Assembly (NCBI GenBank): GCA_032622095.1
Contig: CP136066.1
Span: forward strand, 204,066,978 to 204,130,977
Source: Siphonodentalium dalli
Taxonomy: Eukaryota; Mollusca; Scaphopoda; Gadilida; Siphonodentaliidae
Reading direction: 5' to 3'
DNA length: 64,000 nucleotides
The notes under the pieces were generated by a model. The model made no database searches and was not told where the DNA came from. It saw nothing but the letters and a program-made list of their open reading frames with translations. The translations under genes and the position numbers were made by a program. Position 1 is the first letter of the stretch. Each line of letters opens with the position of its first letter. Positions 1 to 10,686 of the stretch are shown here, piece after piece.

Positions 1-269
1 TTGACAAACACAATCTACAAGGTGCTGTTCCATTGATGAGAAAGCTGACAGTTATCGAAGGACTCAGGAAAACATATGAAGTGTACAGAGAAGACAAACT
101 CAAAAGCTTATATGATCTACTACGAGAGACTGTGAAAAAGCATCAAGTCAGAATAATTATCCGGGACCTGTTCACCAATACTCTTCTTCATTATCATGAC
201 TGTTTGCCTCAGAAGACATTCAACCATGGAGCGATACACGAATACTGCATGATGAAGCGACCTGCTTAA
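1..269 (+). CDS. Two-exon gene of unknown family, copy A (partial, exon 2 only)
   Basis: This is the 3' part of the terminal exon of the tandem gene; the window opens inside the exon, 42 bases after its splice acceptor by alignment with copy B (offset 5773). The reading frame continues to a TAA at 267-269 and encodes the C-terminal 88 residues, ending in ...EYCMMKRPA. I do not recognise the family. The sequence is rich in Lys, Arg and Leu and looks mostly helical. The visible part is identical in protein sequence to copies B and C. A Tc1/mariner-like palindromic MITE starts four bases after the stop codon. Confidence 0.6.
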   Translation, partial: DKHNLQGAVPLMRKLTVIEGLRKTYEVYREDKLKSLYDLLRETVKKHQVRIIIRDLFTNTLLHYHDCLPQKTFNHGAIHEYCMMKRPA

Positions 270-273
270 TGTA

Positions 274-486
274 CAATAATGCCCTAAGTAATCGACTCCT
301 TAACCACAGCAGAATTATGGGTAACTTTTCAGGATTTAGTCGGAAATATGGCTTGTTGACATTCATCGGAAAGCTCTCACCGAGAGCTTTCCAATGAATG
401 GCAACAAGCCATATTTCCGACTAAATCCTGAAAAGTTACCCATAATTCTGCTGTGGTTAAGGAGTCGATTACTTAGGGCATTATTG
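274..486. mobile_element. Tc1/mariner-like palindromic MITE (copy A)
   Basis: Almost the whole element is one inverted repeat: two ~100-bp arms that begin near CAATAATGCCCTAAGTAATC and meet around 'ctctcaccgagag'. It is flanked by TA on both sides (272-273 and 487-488). Related copies at 43189, 52062 and 62581 begin CAGTAATG, a terminus plus TA target typical of Tc1/mariner-derived MITEs. The equivalent position in copy D (24776-24784) lacks it, so D shows the pre-insertion state. Confidence 0.85.
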
Positions 487-1270
487 TACGATGTTTGTTA
501 TTTGTATGAATAGTGCTTGTGTATAGATGCATGAATCTGTTTCTTGTTGAACCATTAAATCATTTATTAATCAATAATAATATATCATCAATTTATAGTA
601 CCTTGCCCTTAGGTTCTAATAAGCTAATGCAATTAAAGCACCTGTGAAATTTGTTCACTTTTGTTACAAACTGTTCATGTAATAAAATAAAATGAATCCT
701 AATAATCAAACAAGCAGTCGCAGACGGCGGTATCCCCCGCCGAATTGTGCAGTTGGGGAAGTGCATTCTCAATAATGTTTACATTCTCAGTATGTGCTAA
801 ACCAGAGTTTCCGCTAGGGGTCGGGGGAATGGGTCCAGTAGCTGCTATGGGGGAAACCCAGTAAATAATTAAATATATGAAGACCGATTTATCTGTAATT
901 TTGCCATTTACCATACCGGTCGATGTATAAGTCGCAACTTTTTAACCCAATTTCCCTTATTAAAAACTTCCTGCAACTGATGGATCGGTATGTCATGAGG
1001 GGTATTTTTCATCAGGATTTTGAGAAACAAATGGCGATCACAGGTAAGCAACAAGACAAAATGCCGGCGCAAACTAAATCTAAAAAGATGATAAATCCGA
1101 TATTAAAAAAAAGAAATAAACAAACCCATTCTCACTGTGTCTGTGTGTCTTTATTTTATTCCCTGTCTCACACATTTATATCATTTATATCAAAATGTCG
1201 ATGCTCGTGAAGTGAGGGACGAACTCAGTGACTTTTTTTTTGATGAGGGTGCGCTCCCTTTTCAGTGGAG
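487..1270. other. Non-coding part of tandem unit, copy A
   Basis: This is the downstream flank of the two-exon gene. The first ~150 bases are shared with copy D (after 24780). A possible polyadenylation signal lies in 'aataaaataaaa' near 680. Short ORFs on either strand show no recognisable domain. The segment near 810-860, with 'tttccgctaggggtcggggg', resembles repeat fragments near 13740 and 38655. Confidence 0.4.
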
Positions 1271-1794
1271 TCTTATTGAGTAATAATTATTATGTGCTTG
1301 CAAAATTCAACACTCGATTTAATGAGATTAAACTATAAACTATGTTTTATAATGTGTGCGGTTTATGTGTATAGTCGTGTAGTCCCAGTAATATGCCATA
1401 TGTAAATATTTCGCTGCTTAAATGTAGGTGTCATTGAACTCTTGACAATTGTTTTGGTAGTTTTGAAATATTTTTCAAATGACTAATATTAACATGTACT
1501 GATATATGATTATAAGGAATGACTTGCTGGTTGATTGGGGTCATTGGTTTTGACCGGCAGGGTAGTTAAACAAAGTTCGTTTGAATCATTTTGGGATTCA
1601 CACACTTTATTTAATTACTCTGCCGGTCAAAATCCAATGATCCCAATCGATCTGCAAGTCGTTCCTTGAGTAACGTATTTACCAAGCTAATTTATCCCCG
1701 GAACAACTGTTCTTAACATTAATATATGTGGTTCCGGCGTGTATGGGTGTGTTTATAAGTTATCTTTTCTGCGTATGTCCAACTTCGAATGTTG

Positions 1795-1826
<32 letters not shown>

Positions 1827-2354
1827 TTAGTCTTATTGAGTAATAATTATTATGTGCTTGCAAAATTCAACACTCGATTTAATGAGATTAAACTATAAAC
1901 TATGTTTTATAATGTGTGCGGTTTATGTGTATAGTCGTGTAGTCCCAGTAATATGCCATATGTAAATATTTCGCTGCTTAAATGTAGGTGTCATTGAACT
2001 CTTGACAATTGTTTTGGTAGTTTTGAAATATTTTTCAAATGACTAATATTAACATGTACTGATATATGATTATAAGGAATGACTTGCTGGTTGATTGGGG
2101 TCATTGGTTTTGACCGGCAGGGTAGTTAAACAAAGTTCGTTTGAATCATTTTGGGATTCACACACTTTATTTAATTACTCTGCCGGTCAAAATCCAATGA
2201 TCCCAATCGATCTGCAAGTCGTTCCTTGAGTAACGTATTTACCAAGCTAATTTATCCCCGGAACAACTGTTCTTAACATTAATATATGTGGTTCCGGCGT
2301 GTATGGGTGTGTTTATAAGTTATCTTTTCTGCGTATGTCCAACTTCGAATGTTG

Positions 2355-2397
<43 letters not shown>
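1271..2397. repeat. Internal ~560-bp tandem duplication ending in poly-C (copy A)
   Basis: The block starting 'tcttattgag' at 1271 is repeated at 1831 with no visible change. The first block ends in 31 C (1796-1826) and the second in 42 C (2356-2397). Each block contains a ~154-bp foldback element (1514-1667 and 2074-2227) with arms beginning near AAGGAATGACTTGC and a central 'gaccggcag' stem. Confidence 0.9.
1514..1667. mobile_element. Foldback element, ~60-bp arms (repeated at 2074, 7287 and 8012)
   Basis: The left arm AAGGAATGACTTGCTGG... pairs imperfectly with the right arm ...GCAAGTCGTTCCTT, and 'ttttgaccggcag' pairs with 'ctgccggtcaaaa' further in. There is no coding capacity. No clear target-site duplication is visible, so the superfamily is unknown. 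Identical copies lie at 2074-2227, 7287-7440 and 8012-8165. Confidence 0.6.
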
Positions 2398-2398
<1 letters not shown>

Positions 2399-2985
2399 AG
2401 TCCGATATGAAAGATCAAAAGTCTTATTTTCTCCATATTTGTTGTTGGAAATATCCACATTACTGTCTATATGCAGTCATCCAATGATGAGATGTCACAT
2501 GTTAAAACATATGTTATGTAAACAGATCAGCAAATTAAGATCAATTTACAAATGGTAACAACAATAAATTAAACCAAAAAAAATTTCGACTTAACATTTG
2601 ATTAGCTACTCCATTTGGCGATATGTATGGGATGACTGGCGTGTAACAGTACTGTTTACAAAAGAATGGTGCCAACATGCTATACATCGTCATCGGAGTT
2701 ATCAGTATTGATAATAAAAAATACTTTTTCCATGTTAATTAATTTTGTTATATTTATTAAATATTTTTATTTTATTTTCCACATTTACTTGAACCCACTG
2801 CGACTGCCTTGTGTCTCTTTTTAACTAGTTGGAATTTTTTACCATCAGTGCGGTCGATTACCATCCACTTCTCCCTATCCCCATGTCAGTGATAAAATGG
2901 AATGACACATAAGAAACTCACGAACGCTCTTTTAATCAATTATCTCAAGACACCAACGAACTAGTTCAAAATGTCAGTCATCAGT
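2398..2985. other. AT-rich non-coding spacer (copy A)
   Basis: This lies between the second poly-C tract and the C-terminal end of the MADF/BESS-like gene. It probably contains that gene's 3' untranslated region on the minus strand. No other feature is supported. Confidence 0.35.
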
Positions 2986-3935
2986 TCAACAGTCTGGTGT
3001 ACTAGGGGGTTGTACGTCCGTGGTGACACATGACTGTCCAGTCGGATAAACATTACCATTCTGCATTCCATTCAGAGAATTATAATTCGATGTGAACATA
3101 ACATTAGATCCTTGATTAGATTGTCCATTCATCGAAGATCCAACATTTGGATACGCTGGCACCGTCGGTCCGGAAATAAAAGTTGAAGGGAAACTTTGAT
3201 TTCCTTGGAAATTTTGTAAATAGCTGCTGCTCTCTTCAAAATTATATACAGTGGTTTGTAGCAAAAACTTGAGTCTACGTCGCTTTTCTGCATCCGGACA
3301 ACGCCTCAGGGCCATCGCGATGTCTCTACCAAACACATCACATTCATCCTCTTTCTGTGTAACATTATCGGCGATTGTAGCGAATGCCTGGGCTGCTGTG
3401 TCCACCCATGACGTAGCACCACGCTTCCTTCTCACGTTGGATGTCGACGGTAGCGTCGATTGCACAGAACTGTTATCGTTTGTGTCATTACTGCTGGTAG
3501 CAGGCACATCAGCATCACCTGAAATACTATCCGAGATACTGGCTTGTGTTACATCGGAGTGGTCAGAAACGACGGTATTTGCACGTGTTTTTGGAATGTT
3601 AGAATAAGTCCCTGGTCCGGTCCACAGACTTTCCTCCAGCATTCCTCAAAAAACTTCCATTTTGGTACATATATATCTTTGGCAGCAACGCCGCTTTTCT
3701 TGCTTTTATTCACCTTTCTCACTTCCTCTCGATACATGGTCCTTAAACTCTGTATTTTACTCTTCAGTGATTTTTCCGATAAACCCGGAATAATAGTGGA
3801 CAAAATTTCCAAAAGTTCGTTATAATCAGCTTTTTTCTTGTTTAGATCCTTGTATAAGTCGCTTTGTTTATTCCATATACTTTCTCTTATCTGCATCGCT
3901 TCCAACAATTCCGATACAGCTGCATCTGTCCACAT
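2986..3935 (-). CDS. MADF/BESS-like DNA-binding protein, frame broken by 1 nt (copy A)
   Basis: Two overlapping minus-strand frames together look like one MADF-BESS protein. The first (3935 to 3549, 128 aa) starts MWTDAAVSELLEAM and holds a MADF (Myb/SANT-like) domain over about residues 5-102, ending KWKFFEECWRKV. The second (3642 to 2986, 218 aa) has a Ser/Thr/Asp-rich linker, a basic RRKRG patch, a BESS-like segment at about residues 97-136 (CDVFGRDIAMALRRCPDAEK...) and a Gln/Asn/Ser-rich tail. The switch lies within 3549-3642 and needs a one-base shift. I see no convincing intron to bridge it. MADF proteins are sequence-specific transcription factors or transposon-associated DNA binders; no transposase gene is near. 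It may be a pseudogene or a consensus error. Copy B has the same shift. Confidence 0.6.
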
Positions 3936-4460
3936 GATGTTAGCCTAATTATGCGTAGAATTTAACGTCGCAAAATAAAACACGCAATTGGGGAACTGAC
4001 TTAATACGCGTGAAAATAATATAAGTAGATAAACATGTATTCAGCTCATATCAATAAAAACATGCCACTTGCATGATATGTGAGTGAATAGGTTCAAACA
4101 CAATTATGGACGATCGATCGTGCAATTTTATGTATCGTAGAGAATACAATGTGGCTAAACGTAATGAGTAGAGATCAGCCTTGGTGAAACGCAATGGGTT
4201 AATTGGTCAGTCGACTCACTGTGTGAATATGCGGTGGGCGACATGACTTCCTATGCCATATAAATTATGTTGGCCAATTGTCACCAAACTCCACCATAAT
4301 TAATTGTCACACCTACTATGCCATCGAAACTGTGGTACGTGTGTCCGCAGCCATTGACTGACATTCACACCTGTCCCCTAAACAAGCTTGTGAAGACCAA
4401 TAAAGGGCTTTTACAATAATACAACAACCTAATCACACAGGTAGAAACAAAGGCAGACTT
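3936..4460. other. Spacer between MADF/BESS-like gene and two-exon gene (copy B promoter side)
   Basis: The two genes are transcribed divergently from this spacer, so it should hold promoters for both. Copy D homology starts near 4353 ('tgacattcacacctgtcccc'), so only the proximal part was carried with the dispersed copy. Confidence 0.4.
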
Positions 4461-4463
4461 GTT

Positions 4464-4470
4464 TATATAA
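4464..4470 (+). promoter_or_regulatory. Candidate TATA box of two-exon gene, copy B
   Basis: TATATAA sits about 290 bp upstream of the predicted ATG in a block conserved with copy D, where it reads TATACAA. Placement as a promoter is an inference; the 5' untranslated region may contain an additional exon boundary. Confidence 0.3.
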
Positions 4471-4761
4471 GAGTGTAACAACACATTCATTAACTGTCAC
4501 CAGCATCCTATACATGGCTGCTTACCTGTGCATAGGCAATCAGTGGTTACATCAAAGGTGTGGGTAGTTGGTGCAGAAACCACACCCCCTTTAATGGGGG
4601 GATAATCCCCAGACATCTAAGAAGATAAGAAGGATGTTGTGGCCACTATAACAACACATTTTATCAATAAATACCCCTGGATCCCATGTTTTGTTCATAT
4701 TCCATTTATTTCTTACCTGTGTTCACCTGTCCAGTATTTGCCTACTTTGATTCTTGTTATA

Positions 4762-6042
4762 ATGGAGTTGCAGAAAGCCTTGATATTGATGAGATACTAC
4801 AAGTACTGCTACATCAAGGCAATCAAGCAGCTTAAATATTTTGGTAAGAACATACTCTTGCATTGGCTCCAGCTTCCAGGGCAAATTTTATAAATTACCG
4901 GCATATAAATTTCAGTTTATTAATTTTTTTTTATTTACATTAATTACTTAAATATGATTATATTTATATATTGGATAGATTTTAACTTTTATTTCAACCT
5001 AAATTAACATCTTCGTCATTAAGGATGGAGGAAGTCAGAAGTAAACTTTTGATATCCCCCACATCTTTTTTACCTATAAATTGTACATAATTTATCTAAT
5101 TGTAACTTCCATGTGTTATTAGTACAAACAAGATACATCAATACAATCATATCCTCAGAGTCACCTGTAAATTAGCTACAGTAATTAGCAGGAATTTTGC
5201 TAGGCTAAAAAATTGCTTTATGCCAGAAATTTTACATTGGCTAAAAAGCATAGAATCCACATGATATGGTCTGATCATATCAAAATCAAATGTCATCTAT
5301 AGACTTTTATAGTTTGGAGCTTGGCCCTTTACCATGTCTAAAAATATGCAGCTTGTTAAATAGACACATTATTATTAAAAATCAAGCCCACATTGCCTGT
5401 TGATTTTGAGTACTTTTTTTAATGTTGCTAATTACATTTACCTGTACACAAGTTTAACCTTGTTCTTGTGGGAATTTATTAGATCAAATTAGTTAATAAA
5501 ATATGTCCCATTTTGATTGAAGTGTGTATTGATATTATGTATCCGAGAGCTTTGCGATGAATGGCAACAAGCCATATTTCCGACTAAATCATGAAAAGTT
5601 ACCCATAATTCTGCTGTGTTTATTTAAGGAGTCGATTACTTAGGGCATTATTGTAATTGAGCATATTGGGGCTAGTAGGACCTTATCCTTTAGTTGATAA
5701 ATATTAATAAACTCTCGTTCCATCATTTCAGATTCGATCCATTCCAAACTGGAAAAGAAGGTTCTACAAGCTGTTGACAAACACAATCTACAAGGTGCTG
5801 TTCCATTGATGAGAAAGCTGACAGTTATCGAAGGACTCAGGAAAACATATGAAGTGTACAGAGAAGACAAACTCAAAAGCTTATATGATCTACTACGAGA
5901 GACTGTGAAAAAGCATCAAGTCAGAATAATTATCCGGGACCTGTTCACCAATACTCTTCTTCATTATCATGACTGTTTGCCTCAGAAGACATTCAACCAT
6001 GGAGCGATACACGAATACTGCATGATGAAGCGACCTGCTTAA
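4762..6042 (+). CDS. Two-exon gene of unknown family, copy B (complete)
   Basis: Exon 1 is 4762-4843 (ATGGAGTTGCAG... to TATTTTG before GTAAG). Exon 2 is 5732-6042, after the acceptor 'catcatttcag'. The 888-bp intron is phase 1 and the join makes an Asp codon, giving one uninterrupted 130-aa frame ending in TAA. The protein begins MELQKALILMRYYKYCYIKA and continues with DSIHSKLEKKVLQAVDKHNL. It is basic and Leu/Lys-rich, probably helical throughout, with no signal peptide, Cys cluster or motif I can name. An N-terminal TFIIS/LEDGF-type helical bundle crossed my mind, but I cannot support it. Coding evidence is strong: copy D keeps both exons, frame and splice sites while its intron has diverged. 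A further upstream exon is possible. Confidence 0.65.
5544..5653. mobile_element. Half-copy of the Tc1/mariner-like MITE in the copy B intron
   Basis: One arm of the palindromic MITE, from 'gagagctttgcgatgaatgg' to '...gggcattattg', is followed by TA. The other arm is missing. It sits ~80 bp upstream of the exon 2 acceptor; copy D lacks it. Confidence 0.7.
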
Positions 6043-6046
6043 TGTA

Positions 6047-6259
6047 CAATAATGCCCTAAGTAATCGACTCCTTAACCACAGCAGAATTATGGGTAACTT
6101 TTCAGGATTTAGTCGGAAATATGGCTTGTTGACATTCATCGGAAAGCTCTCACCGAGAGCTTTCCAATGAATGGCAACAAGCCATATTTCCGACTAAATC
6201 CTGAAAAGTTACCCATAATTCTGCTGTGGTTAAGGAGTCGATTACTTAGGGCATTATTG
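6047..6259. mobile_element. Tc1/mariner-like palindromic MITE (copy B)
   Basis: Same insertion as at 274-486, duplicated with the tandem unit. It has TA flanks and ~100-bp inverted arms. Confidence 0.85.
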
Positions 6260-7042
6260 TACGATGTTTGTTATTTGTATGAATAGTGCTTGTGTATAGA
6301 TGCATGAATCTGTTTCTTGTTGAACCATTAAATCATTTATTAATCAATAATAATATATCATCAATTTATAGTACCTTGCCCTTAGGTTCTAATAAGCTAA
6401 TGCAATTAAAGCACCTGTGAAATTTGTTCACTTTTGTTACAAACTGTTCATGTAATAAAATAAAATGAATCCTAATAATCAAACAAGCAGTCGCAGACGG
6501 CGGTATCCCCCGCCGAATTGTGCAGTTGGGGAAGTGCATTCTCAATAATGTTTACATTCTCAGTATGTGCTAAACCAGAGTTTCCGCTAGGGGTCGGGGG
6601 AATGGGTCCAGTAGCTGCTATGGGGGAAACCCAGTAAATAATTAAATATATGAAGACCGATTTATCTGTAATTTTGCCATTTACCATACCGGTCGATGTA
6701 TAAGTCGCAACTTTTTAACCCAATTTCCCTTATTAAAAACTTCCTGCAACTGATGGATCGGTATGTCATGAGGGGTATTTTTCATCAGGATTTTGAGAAA
6801 CAAATGGCGATCACAGGTAAGCAACAAGACAAAATGCCGGCGCAAACTAAATCTAAAAAGATGATAAATCCGATATTAAAAAAAAGAAATAAACAAACCC
6901 ATTCTCACTGTGTCTGTGTGTCTTTATTTTATTCCCTGTCTCACACATTTATATCATTTATATCAAAATGTCGATGCTCGTGAAGTGAGGGACGAACTCA
7001 GTGACTTTTTTTTTGATGAGGGTGCGCTCCCTTTTCAGTGGA
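6260..7042. other. Non-coding part of tandem unit, copy B
   Basis: Essentially identical to 487-1270. No gene is supported. Confidence 0.4.
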
Positions 7043-8322
7043 GTCTTATTGAGTAATAATTATTATGTGCTTGCAAAATTCAACACTCGATTTAATGAGA
7101 TTAAACTATAAACTATGTTTTATAATGTGTGCGGTTTATGTGTATAGTCGTGTAGTCCCAGTAATATGCCATATGTAAATATTTCGCTGCTTAAATGTAG
7201 GTGTCATTGAACTCTTGACAATTGTTTTGGTAGTTTTGAAATATTTTTCAAATGACTAATATTAACATGTACTGATATATGATTATAAGGAATGACTTGC
7301 TGGTTGATTGGGGTCATTGGTTTTGACCGGCAGGGTAGTTAAACAAAGTTCGTTTGAATCATTTTGGGATTCACACACTTTATTTAATTACTCTGCCGGT
7401 CAAAATCCAATGATCCCAATCGATCTGCAAGTCGTTCCTTGAGTAACGTATTTACCAAGCTAATTTATCCCCGGAACAACTGTTCTTAACATTAATATAT
7501 GTGGTTCCGGCGTGTATGGGTGTGTTTATAAGTTATCTTTTCTGCGTATGTCCAACTTCGAATGTTGACCCCCCCCCCAATGATCCCAATCGATCTGCAA
7601 GTCGTTCCTTGAGTAACGTATTTACCAAGCTAATTTATCCCCGGAACAACTGTTCTTAACATTAATATATGTGGTTCCGGCGTGTATGGGTGTGTTTATA
7701 AGTTATCTTTTCTGCGTATGTCCAACTTCGAATGTTGACCCCCCCCCCCCCCCCCCCCCCCCCCTTAGTCTTATTGAGTAATAATTATTATGTGCTTGCA
7801 AAATTCAACACTCGATTTAATGAGATTAAACTATAAACTATGTTTTATAATGTGTGCGGTTTATGTGTATAGTCGTGTAGTCCCAGTAATATGCCATATG
7901 TAAATATTTCGCTGCTTAAATGTAGGTGTCATTGAACTCTTGACAATTGTTTTGGTAGTTTTGAAATATTTTTCAAATGACTAATATTAACATGTACTGA
8001 TATATGATTATAAGGAATGACTTGCTGGTTGATTGGGGTCATTGGTTTTGACCGGCAGGGTAGTTAAACAAAGTTCGTTTGAATCATTTTGGGATTCACA
8101 CACTTTATTTAATTACTCTGCCGGTCAAAATCCAATGATCCCAATCGATCTGCAAGTCGTTCCTTGAGTAACGTATTTACCAAGCTAATTTATCCCCGGA
8201 ACAACTGTTCTTAACATTAATATATGTGGTTCCGGCGTGTATGGGTGTGTTTATAAGTTATCTTTTCTGCGTATGTCCAACTTCAAATGTTGACCCCCCC
8301 CCCCCCCCCCCCCCCCCCCCCC
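7043..8322. repeat. Internal duplications bounded by poly-C (copy B)
   Basis: Copy B has the same ~560-bp duplicated blocks as copy A plus an additional partial one. After the first, short poly-C (10 C, 7569-7578) the sequence jumps back to 'aatgatcccaatcg' and repeats ~160 bp up to a second poly-C (26 C, 7739-7764). The full block then follows to a third (29 C, 8294-8322). This extra block explains most of the 152-bp length difference between the A-B and B-C offsets. Confidence 0.85.
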
Positions 8323-8910
8323 GAGTCCGATATGAAAGATCAAAAGTCTTATTTTCTCCATATTTGTTGTTGGAAATATCCACATTACTGTCTATATGCA
8401 GTCATCCAATGATGAGATGTCACATGTTAAAACATATGTTATGTAAACAGATCAGCAAATTAAGATCAATTTACAAATGGTAACAACAATAAATTAAACC
8501 AAAAAAAATTTCGACTTAACATTTGATTAGCTACTCCATTTGGCGATATGTATGGGATGACTGGCGTGTAACAGTACTGTTTACAAAAGAATGGTGCCAA
8601 CATGCTATACATCGTCATCGGAGTTATCAGTATTGATAATAAAAAATACTTTTTCCATGTTAATTAATTTTGTTATATTTATTAAATATTTTTATTTTAT
8701 TTTCCACATTTACTTGAACCCACTGCGACTGCCTTGTGTCTCTTTTTAACTAGTTGGAATTTTTTACCATCAGTGCGGTCGATTACCATCCACTTCTCCC
8801 TATCCCCATGTCAGTGATAAAATGGAATGACACATAAGAAACTCACGAACGCTCTTTGAATCAATTATCTCAAGACACCAACGAACTAGTTCAAAATGTC
8901 AGTCATCAGT
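8323..8910. other. AT-rich non-coding spacer (copy B)
   Basis: Nearly identical to 2398-2985. Nothing beyond a probable 3' flank of the MADF/BESS-like gene is seen. Confidence 0.35.
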
Positions 8911-9860
8911 TCAACAGTCTGGTGTACTAGGGGGTTGTACGTCCGTGGTGACACATGACTGTCCAGTCGGATAAACATTACCATTCTGCATTCCATTCAG
9001 AGAATTATAATTCGATGTGAACATAACATTAGATCCTTGATTAGATTGTCCATTCATCGAAGATCCAACATTTGGATACGCTGGCACCGTCGGTCCGGAA
9101 ATAAAAGTTGAAGGGAAACTTTGATTTCCTTGGAAATTTTGTAAATAGCTGCTGCTCTCTTCAAAATTATATACAGTGGTTTGTAGCAAAAACTTGAGTC
9201 TACGTCGCTTTTCTGCATCCGGACAACGCCTCAGGGCCATCGCGATGTCTCTACCAAACACATCACATTCATCCTCTTTCTGTGTAACATTATCGGCGAT
9301 TGTAGCGAATGCCTGGGCTGCTGTGTCCACCCATGACGTAGCACCACGCTTCCTTCTCACGTTGGATGTCGACGGTAGCGTCGATTGCACAGAACTGTTA
9401 TCGTTTGTGTCATTACTGCTGGTAGCAGGCACATCAGCATCACCTGAAATACTATCCGAGATACTGGCTTGTGTTACATCGGAGTGGTCAGAAACGACGG
9501 TATTTGCACGTGTTTGTGGAATGTTAGAATAAGTCCCTGGTCCGGTCCACAGACTTTCCTCCAGCATTCCTCAAAAAACTTCCATTTTGGTACATATATA
9601 TCTTTGGCAGCAACGCCGCTTTTCTTGCTTTTATTCACCTTTCTCACTTCCTCTCGATACATGGTCCTTAAACTCTGTATTTTACTCTTCAGTGATTTTT
9701 CCGATAAACCCGGAATAATCGTGGACAAAATTTCCAAAAGTTCGTTATAATCAGCTTTTTTCTTGTTTAGATCCTTGTATAAGTCGCTTTGTTTATTCCA
9801 TATACTTTCTCTTATCTGCATCGCTTCCAACAATTCCGATACAGCTGCATCTGTCCACAT
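8911..9860 (-). CDS. MADF/BESS-like DNA-binding protein, frame broken by 1 nt (copy B)
   Basis: Tandem duplicate of 2986-3935. The MADF frame runs 9860 to 9474 (128 aa) and the linker/BESS-like frame 9567 to 8911 (218 aa). Differences from copy A are minimal: one base near 9516 changes Lys to Gln in the second frame and Gln to His in the first, and one change near 9720 is silent. The same one-base frame switch lies in the overlap 9474-9567. The shift therefore predates the duplication, or it reflects a feature of the real transcript such as a missed intron. Copy C ends before this gene. Confidence 0.6.
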
Positions 9861-10385
9861 GATGTTAGCCTAATTATGCGTAGAATTTAACGTCGCAAAA
9901 TAAAACACGCAATTGGGGAACTGACTTAATACGCGTGAAAATAATATAAGTAGATAAACATGTATTCAGCTCATATCAATAAAAACATGCCACTTGCATG
10001 ATATGTGAGTGAATAGGTTCAAACACAATTATGGACGATCGATCGTGCAATTTTATGTATCGTAGAGAATACAATGTGGCTAAACGTAATGAGTAGAGAT
10101 CAGCCTTGGTGAAACGCAATGGGTTAATTGGTCAGTCGACTCACTGTGTGAATATGCGGTGGGCGACATGACTTCCTATGCCATATAAATTATGTTGGCC
10201 AATTGTCACCAAACTCCACCATAATTAATTGTCACACCTACTATGCCATCGAAACTGTGGTACGTGTGTCCGCAGCCATTGACTGACATTCACACCTGTC
10301 CCCTAAACAAGCTTGTGAAGACCAATAAAGGGCTTTTACAATAATACAACAACCTAATCACACAGGTAGAAACAAAGGCAGACTT
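9861..10385. other. Spacer between MADF/BESS-like gene and two-exon gene (copy C promoter side)
   Basis: Duplicate of 3936-4460, with no additional feature. Confidence 0.35.
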
Positions 10386-10388
10386 GTT

Positions 10389-10395
10389 TATATAA
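10389..10395 (+). promoter_or_regulatory. Candidate TATA box of two-exon gene, copy C
   Basis: TATATAA at the same position relative to the ATG as in copy B (offset 5925). Confidence 0.3.
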
Positions 10396-10686
10396 GAGTG
10401 TAACAACACATTCATTAACTGTCACCAGCATCCTATACATGGCTGCTTACCTGTGCATAGGCAATCAGTGGTTACATCAAAGGTGTGGGTAGTTGGTGCA
10501 GAAACCACACCCCCTTTAATGGGGGGATAATCCCCAGACATCTAAGAAGATAAGAAGGATGTTGTGGCCACTATAACAACACATTTTATCAATAAATACC
10601 CCTGGATCCCATGTTTTGTTCATATTCCATTTATTTCTTACCTGTGTTCACCTGTCCAGTATTTGCCTACTTTGATTCTTGTTATA

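Noticed and set aside
699-914. 71-aa minus-strand ORF repeated at 6472 and 12397
   Set aside because: Its repetition only follows the tandem duplication; it has no domain, and part of it overlaps an interspersed repeat fragment.
923-1210. 95-aa plus-strand ORF repeated at 6696 and 12621
   Set aside because: Low-complexity end and no domain. In copy C the end is changed by the array break, and nothing indicates coding.
3251-3607. 118-aa plus-strand ORF opposite the MADF/BESS-like gene
   Set aside because: Antisense shadow of the minus-strand coding frame.
5732-6042. Assignment of the two-exon protein to a TFIIS/LEDGF N-terminal helical bundle
   Set aside because: Only helical character and a Leu-Leu-Arg stretch suggest it; the key conserved positions cannot be matched by eye.
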